11,165 nucleotides of DNA, from contig CABPSV020000016.1 in NCBI GenBank assembly GCA_902459845.2, positions 40,845 through 52,009 on the forward strand. Direction: 5' to 3'. Both the position numbers and the translations under genes were made by a program. The notes under the pieces were generated by a model. It saw only the letters and a program-made list of their open reading frames with translations, ran no database searches and was not told the origin of the DNA. Below, piece by piece: positions 8,112 to 11,165 of this stretch. Origin of the DNA: Hepatocystis sp. ex Piliocolobus tephrosceles. Taxonomy: Eukaryota > Apicomplexa > Aconoidasida > Haemosporida > Plasmodiidae. How positions within the stretch are numbered: the stretch's first letter is position 1; each line of letters starts with the position of its first letter.

Positions 8112-8350
8112 GCAAAACTGTATAAAACTGTATAAAACTGTATACAAGTGAGTAAAACTGTAAAAGCTGTACAAAAGTGCATAAAACTGTATAAAGCTGT
8201 ACAAAAGTGCATAAAACTGTATAAAGCTGTACAAAAGTGCATAAAACTGTATAAAGCTGTACAAAAGTGCATAAAACTGTATTAAGCTGTATAAAGCTGT
8301 ATAAAACTGTATAAAACTGTATAAAACTGTACAACAGTGCATAAAACTGT
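8112..8350. repeat. 10-bp-period tandem array with a 30-bp higher-order unit
   Basis: Twenty-four consecutive units of 10 bp (one is 9 bp, at 8162-8170) of three related types: A ataaaactgt, B ataaagctgt, C acaaaagtgc. In the centre (about 8181-8280) they repeat as the ordered triplet A-B-C, a 30-bp higher-order unit; at the edges A predominates. The period is close to one DNA helical turn. The plus strand carries 18 copies of TGTA at near-10-base spacing. Ten is not a multiple of three, but the 30-bp super-unit keeps minus-strand frames open, which explains the apparent 170-codon ORF there. Confidence 0.93.
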
Positions 8351-8497
8351 ATATAATAAATGGTGACATACAAAAATAAATTTGTACAACACACAAAATG
8401 CAAAATTGGATGCCATGTTAAAGTTGCGAATGGCAGATATAAAACTACTTGAAACTTTGTGAGGGCTTTTACATATAAACAAATATGTACAAATTTA

Positions 8498-8502
<5 letters not shown>

Positions 8503-8550
<48 letters not shown>
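8503..8550. repeat. (AT)n microsatellite upstream of the 443-residue gene
   Basis: A 48-base AT dinucleotide run ends 99 bases before the ATG at 8650. It is probably in the promoter or 5' leader. Confidence 0.9.
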
Positions 8551-8553
<3 letters not shown>

Positions 8554-8649
8554 CACGTCATTAACATACAGGTAAAGATTTATTGTCTCAAAAACTGAGC
8601 CTTTTATTTATTTTATTTATTTATTTTTTTTTTTTTTTTATTTTCTGAT

Positions 8650-9981
8650 ATGGACGTCGAATGGGATGACGAAACTTTAAACAAATTTTATAATTACTTG
8701 TATGATACTATCGATCATGAAAAATGTTTAAAATTAGAAAAAGATTTAAGAACAGAGACGGGTACGCAGAATAAATTAAATCATAGTTGTGATGATACAT
8801 GTGAAGGAGATAAAAAAGAAATAAACATAAGTACATTCCGATTTAAAAAAGATGACAATGATTTAGTAGGAGATATTTTGGATAATGAAAAAAGTAAAGA
8901 AAATATAAAAAAGTCAATCGGTACAATAACAGAAAAAGCTATTTCTATTTATAAAAATGTAATTACTAAAGCTGAATCAAAAGGTGATAATAATATAAAT
9001 TTAGAATTGGATAATTTTTTAAGAACATATATATTTGGACTTGTTTTTAATAAATATATTATTGTTAATGTCAAATCCAAAATTAAGGAAATTCAATGCA
9101 AAGATACTAAAAATATTTTTTCTTTAGCTAATCCTTTAAGTATAAAAGAATACGATTTAAATAAAATATATACCGAAACTATAGCAAACTTAATGAATAA
9201 TATGATAGGTATACAAAAAAATTTTATAGGGAAAGAATATATGAAATTAATATATGATGAATTAATATTTATAGAATATAACAATCAATTTAATGAATTT
9301 AATACTGAATATAAAAATATGAGATCTGATTTTTATTGTTGGGCTTATATAACTTCTTTGGATAGGCAAAAACAAATGGGGCTATATAAATTACTTAAAG
9401 AATTATTACTGATTCCATACGAATTAAACAAAAAAGCGAACTTATCGTTACAAATATGTTCATTGTTTCAGTTTTTATATTTTGCTCCGAATAAATCTTT
9501 TTTAAAAAAACATTCGGAAGGTGGTTATGGCAAACTCGACAACGGTAAAAAAATTACATGTATGTACATTCCATTTGTTCAACCAGACAGTGATATAACT
9601 ATTAAATTTTATAAAAATTATGACATGTCTGTCCCTCCCACAGGCACCAGTAGTGCTGGAAACAATAAAAGCGATAGAAAAAGTGGTGACACAAACGATG
9701 GAAAAAACGGTGACAAAAACGGTGACAAAAACGGTGACAAAAACGGTGACAAAAATGGTGACAAAAACGGTGACAAAAACGGTGACAAAAACGGTGACAA
9801 AAATGGTGACAAAAACGGTGACAAAAAAATGATTCCTATTAAAGTGATAAAGCCTGAAAGCGATTCTCTTATTTTTTTACAAACCAGAAATATATCATTT
9901 GAAATTTCAAAGACCAACAATAAATTCTTCATAATCAATTTACCTATTTCTGGTCCAATTTCGTTAGATAGGCAGATGTAA
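8650..9981 (+). CDS. Hypothetical protein of 443 residues with a DKNG repeat, function unknown
   Basis: I do not recognise this protein. It opens at ATG 8650 after a long T-rich leader (atATGGAC, in an acidic start MDVEWDDETLNKFY) and ends with TAA. Visible parts: an acidic N-terminus (about 1-110), a mostly helical-looking, Lys/Asn/Ile-rich central region (about 110-320) with aromatic-rich segments such as DFYCWAYITSLDRQ and LFQFLYFAPNKSF, a Ser/Gly/Asn linker, the DKNG repeat (354-393), and a C-terminal tail rich in Ile, Leu and Phe (about 394-443) that looks folded. No signal peptide, membrane span or export-type motif is evident, so a cytosolic or nuclear soluble protein is my guess. Codon use matches the neighbours. 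Non-repeat regions are complex and open throughout, which argues it is a real gene, probably lineage-conserved. Confidence 0.88.
   Translation: MDVEWDDETLNKFYNYLYDTIDHEKCLKLEKDLRTETGTQNKLNHSCDDTCEGDKKEINISTFRFKKDDNDLVGDILDNEKSKENIKKSIGTITEKAISIYKNVITKAESKGDNNINLELDNFLRTYIFGLVFNKYIIVNVKSKIKEIQCKDTKNIFSLANPLSIKEYDLNKIYTETIANLMNNMIGIQKNFIGKEYMKLIYDELIFIEYNNQFNEFNTEYKNMRSDFYCWAYITSLDRQKQMGLYKLLKELLLIPYELNKKANLSLQICSLFQFLYFAPNKSFLKKHSEGGYGKLDNGKKITCMYIPFVQPDSDITIKFYKNYDMSVPPTGTSSAGNNKSDRKSGDTNDGKNGDKNGDKNGDKNGDKNGDKNGDKNGDKNGDKNGDKNGDKKMIPIKVIKPESDSLIFLQTRNISFEISKTNNKFFIINLPISGPISLDRQM
9709..9828 (+). repeat. 12-bp in-frame repeat coding GDKN tetrads
   Basis: Ten 12-bp units (consensus ggtgacaaaaac) at 9709-9828 encode residues 354-393. 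Units 4 and 8 end in aat instead of aac (both Asn), giving a 48-bp four-unit period, and the last unit ends in aaa (Lys). The frame is kept by any unit gain or loss. The segment is charged, Gly-rich and likely disordered, a linker between the central region and the C-terminal tail. Its other frames also stay open (9618-9938 minus, 9620-9832 plus), which are shadows. Confidence 0.96.
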
Positions 9982-10131
9982 CACCTTCGTTACTTTTTTT
10001 TTTTTTTTTTTTTTTTTTTAATACAAATGAAGAGGTATACGTATATGGAAGTACACTATTTTTTTTTTTTTTTTTGTTTGCTAACATTATAAATTACACA
10101 TTACAAAAAAGAAAAATGATTATTTGTTTGT

Positions 10132-10172
<41 letters not shown>

Positions 10173-10376
10173 TGTATTTATTTAAAAAAAAAAGATATAT
10201 TGTAATGTTTTTTTTATTAAAAAGGGAGTAAATAAAATATAAAGAGTGAGGAGAAAGTAAGTATGTGCATGTCCACACAAGAAAATAACGGAATAATAAT
10301 ATTAGAAAAAAAAAAAAAAAAAAACAAGATAAAATTTATACAAATGCTGCACAAATTGATTATATATGTACACATA

Positions 10377-10426
<50 letters not shown>

Positions 10427-11057
10427 TATAAACTGAATGTTTACTCACATAAGTTAATAAACTATTAATGATATAACGTGGTGCTCTATATTTTTATTTA
10501 AATATAAAGAATTATTTTTATGTTTTGTTTTATCAACTGTTAACAATGATGTGTATTCACGTAAATACTTAAAATAACAAATAATCGCAAAATAAATAAA
10601 TAAATGGGTAAACTTAAAAAGAAAAAAAAAAAAATAAAATTAATTTTGTTAATATTCGTAAAGACGTATGATGCAAATAAAATGTTACCATTTTATGTAA
10701 AAAGTATATTGTGCAGATTTGTGTATTCAAAAAATGTCTCTTACAAATGTACATATATATGATGTGTATGTTTTAAAAATAGTGTTACACATAATAGATT
10801 TTTTCTTTTTTTCTTTTTTTTTTTGAATATGTGTTTTCCCTCATTACATTTTTAATATGCGGATGCTATTGTTTATGTCAAAATTTTGTATTTATATTCA
10901 TAAAAGTAGCACTTACTTAATGGTGTGTAGAAAAAAATAATACTAAAAAAATAATAACTGTGTATCCTTAATCTTAATAAAAGAAAAAATAAATAAGTCC
11001 ACATATAAAAAAAAAAAAAAAGAAACAATATTTTATATTTGAAGACTTATCCAACAA
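9982..11057. other. Intergenic region downstream of the 443-residue gene
   Basis: This 1.08-kb stretch holds poly(T) runs (after 9990, near 10059-10075, and 34 T at 10134-10167), a (TA)n tract (10382-10423), and AT-rich unique sequence. It should contain the 3' UTR of the gene to its left. One 52-codon plus-strand frame at 10604-10762 begins with Met, a run of Lys and a short hydrophobic stretch; it is weak and treated as a finding rather than a gene. No tRNA- or rRNA-like sequence is recognised. Confidence 0.7.
10382..10423. repeat. (TA)n microsatellite
   Basis: A 42-base AT/TA dinucleotide run, flanked on the left by tgtacacatatgtacat and on the right by atgcatata. Non-coding spacer. Confidence 0.9.
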
Positions 11058-11165
11058 TCACTTTTTTTTTTTTTTTCCACTGATTATATTAGTTATTTTA
11101 TTAGTTATTTTATTGGTTATTTTATTAGTTATTTTATTAGTTATTTTATTAGTTATTTTATTGGT
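11058..11165 (-). CDS. Possible C-terminal end of a minus-strand gene entering from the right edge (tentative)
   Basis: Reading leftward from the right edge, 35 codons stay open as Thr-Asn-Lys-Ile tetrads, then NIISG and five Lys, then TGA at 11058-11060. The 12-bp unit keeps frame, Asn/Lys/Thr-rich repeats are common in Plasmodium proteins, and the unit variants change ACT to ACC, both Thr. Against it: the opposite strand also has an open repeat frame in which the same change is silent (TTA to TTG), the Lys run comes from a homopolymer, and no unique coding sequence is visible. Nothing can be said of function. Confidence 0.2.
   Translation of the reverse strand, partial: TNKITNKITNKITNKITNKITNKITNIISGKKKKK
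11089..11165. repeat. 12-bp tandem repeat (ttagttatttta), cut by the right edge
   Basis: Six full 12-bp units from 11089 to 11160 plus the first five bases of a seventh. Units 3 and 7 carry ttgg instead of ttag, suggesting a 48-bp higher-order period. On the minus strand one frame reads (KITN)n and stays open from the right edge to TGA at 11058-11060. It could be the low-complexity C-terminus of a minus-strand gene, or simply a non-coding minisatellite. Confidence 0.95.

Larger units (their letters stand above)
7394..8649. other. Intergenic region between HisRS and the 443-residue gene
   Basis: Both neighbours are on the plus strand, so this 1256-bp stretch should contain the HisRS 3' UTR and the promoter and 5' UTR of the next gene. 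It holds a (TA)n tract just after the HisRS stop, a C/T-rich array (about 7620-7720), a 32-base poly(T) run (7889-7920), the 10-bp array (8112-8350), a second long (TA)n, and a T-rich run just before the next ATG. Open frames here (for example 8044-8556 minus) come from the repeats. I see no supportable gene or structural RNA. Confidence 0.75.

Noticed and set aside
8112..8350. CRISPR-like array
   Set aside because: There are no unique spacers between repeats. Units are contiguous, and the context is a eukaryotic nuclear genome.
8044..8556. 170-codon minus-strand frame (and 8087-8272, 8094-8396) rich in Leu-Tyr-Ser-Phe
   Set aside because: It is produced by the 10-bp/30-bp tandem array and a (TA)n tract. 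Composition is purely repeat-derived, and several minus-strand frames are open at once.
9618..9938. Minus-strand LSPF-repeat frame and plus-strand VTKT-repeat frame
   Set aside because: Both are shadows of the 12-bp DKNG array within the 8650-9981 gene.
9346..9978. SLDRQ occurs twice in the 443-residue protein (middle and C-terminal end)
   Set aside because: A five-residue match with no wider similarity; most likely chance.
1..11165. Mobile element, subtelomeric multigene family or organelle insertion
   Set aside because: No terminal repeats, transposase, reverse transcriptase or surface-antigen-like exons were seen. Genes are housekeeping type, with codon use uniform across them.

Overview
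This window looks like ordinary core chromosome of a Plasmodium malaria parasite. The signs are strong AT bias, long poly(dA:dT) tracts and (TA)n stretches between genes, Lys/Asn-rich low-complexity inserts in otherwise conserved proteins, short in-frame tandem repeats, and a spliceosomal gene with classical GT...AG introns. I cannot fix the species from the sequence alone. I found no mobile element, tRNA, rRNA, CRISPR array or defence-like cassette, and no convincing undescribed multi-gene system.

Layout, left to right. (1) Positions 1-2754, minus strand: a DEAD-box RNA helicase most like the MAK5/DDX24 ribosome-assembly group. It has a 44-nt first exon (2711-2754), a 335-nt repeat-filled intron, a 2225-nt second exon (151-2375), and a second intron that runs off the left edge, so the C-terminal part is missing. 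(2) Positions 2755-3967: a 1.2-kb divergent promoter region with two 48-base poly(A) runs, a 31-bp tandem duplication and (TA)n(GA)n. (3) Positions 3968-7393, plus strand: an intronless 1141-residue histidyl-tRNA synthetase with a very long N-terminal extension and a second in-frame start at Met37. A 12-codon upstream ORF overlaps the first start. (4) Positions 7394-8649: a non-coding interval with (TA)n, a C/T-rich array and a striking 10-bp-period tandem array. (5) Positions 8650-9981, plus strand: a 443-residue protein I do not recognise, with an Asp-Lys-Asn-Gly repeat. (6) Positions 9982-11165: AT-rich sequence without a clear gene, ending in a 12-bp tandem repeat cut by the right edge. 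That repeat could be the C-terminus of a minus-strand gene entering from outside.

The two recognisable genes are both housekeeping (ribosome assembly and tRNA charging) and are divergently arranged around one intergenic region, so they may share promoter accessibility. Nothing in the sequence shows a direct functional link between them. The points most worth following are the possible two-start (dual-location) control of the single HisRS gene, the 10-bp array carrying 18 UGUA cores, and the 4-unit higher-order structure seen independently in two 12-bp arrays.
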